6,705 nucleotides of DNA, taken from assembly GCA_017552165.1 (NCBI GenBank), contig JAFZCF010000194.1, positions 1 through 6,705 on the forward strand, read 5' to 3'. Of this stretch, positions 6,673 through 6,705 are shown one piece after another. A program made the position numbers and the translations under genes. Source of the stretch: Clostridia bacterium. Its GTDB lineage: Bacteria > Bacillota_A > Clostridia > Oscillospirales > CAG-272. Under the pieces are notes generated by a model. The model did no database searches, was not told the origin of the DNA, and saw nothing but the letters and a program-made list of their open reading frames with translations. Numbering within the stretch: position 1 is the first letter of the stretch; each line of letters begins with the position of its first letter.

Positions 6673-6705
6673 GCGATATATTCTTTCTTCCGTTTCGGCG
6701 TCAAA
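6670..6705 (-). CDS. C-terminal tail of upstream gene, probably the importer's ATP-binding subunit (MsmK/UgpC/MalK-type), partial
   Basis: Only eleven codons and a TGA stop (6672-6670) lie inside the window, reading FDAETEERIYR. The pattern Phe-Asp-x-Glu-Thr followed by an acidic and Ile-containing end is what I recognise from the last strand of MsmK/UgpC/MalK-type ATPases, where a 'hLFDxET' segment closes the regulatory domain. Position supports this: it ends 9 bp before the MalF-type permease, in the same direction, with its stop overlapping that gene's ribosome binding site. The ATPase is the one importer part otherwise missing. Eleven residues are too few for certainty; any other gene with a similar tail would look the same. 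Confidence 0.6.
   Translation of the reverse strand, partial: FDAETEERIYR

Overview
The window reads as one piece of a single minus-strand operon from a Gram-positive type bacterium, most likely a Clostridia-class member of the Bacillota (possibly gut-associated). The reasons are purine-rich AGGAG/GAGG ribosome binding sites, three lipoproteins with clear lipoboxes, and a CUT1-type sugar ABC importer of the kind common in that class. The taxonomic call is inference. I found no plus-strand gene, RNA gene, mobile element, CRISPR array, promoter or convincing terminator. No gap between genes exceeds 33 bp.

In transcription order (right to left): the last 11 codons of an upstream gene whose ending fits the C-terminus of a MsmK/UgpC/MalK-type ABC ATPase (6705-6670); a MalF/UgpA-type permease (6660-5731); a MalG/UgpE-type permease (5722-4793); a UgpB-like solute-binding lipoprotein (4759-3353); a lipoprotein with a complete staphylococcal-nuclease-type domain followed by two OB-like domains (3341-2019); and a long lipoprotein of Ig-like and OB-like domains, cut by the left edge after 663 residues (1991-1). 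That last gene has no stop codon inside the window and fills the whole of 1-1991.

The permeases, binding protein and probable ATPase would form one complete importer for a sugar, an oligosaccharide or a sugar-phosphate such as glycerol-3-phosphate. The unusual part is what follows. Two surface lipoproteins, one a predicted secreted nuclease and one carrying OB folds of a type often found in nucleic-acid-acting surface proteins, are packed 11 and 27 bp behind the importer. This suggests surface breakdown of nucleic acids linked to uptake of a carbon- or phosphate-containing product, though readthrough co-transcription without a shared substrate is also possible. The missing left part of the last gene, which may carry a further catalytic domain, is the most informative piece to recover.
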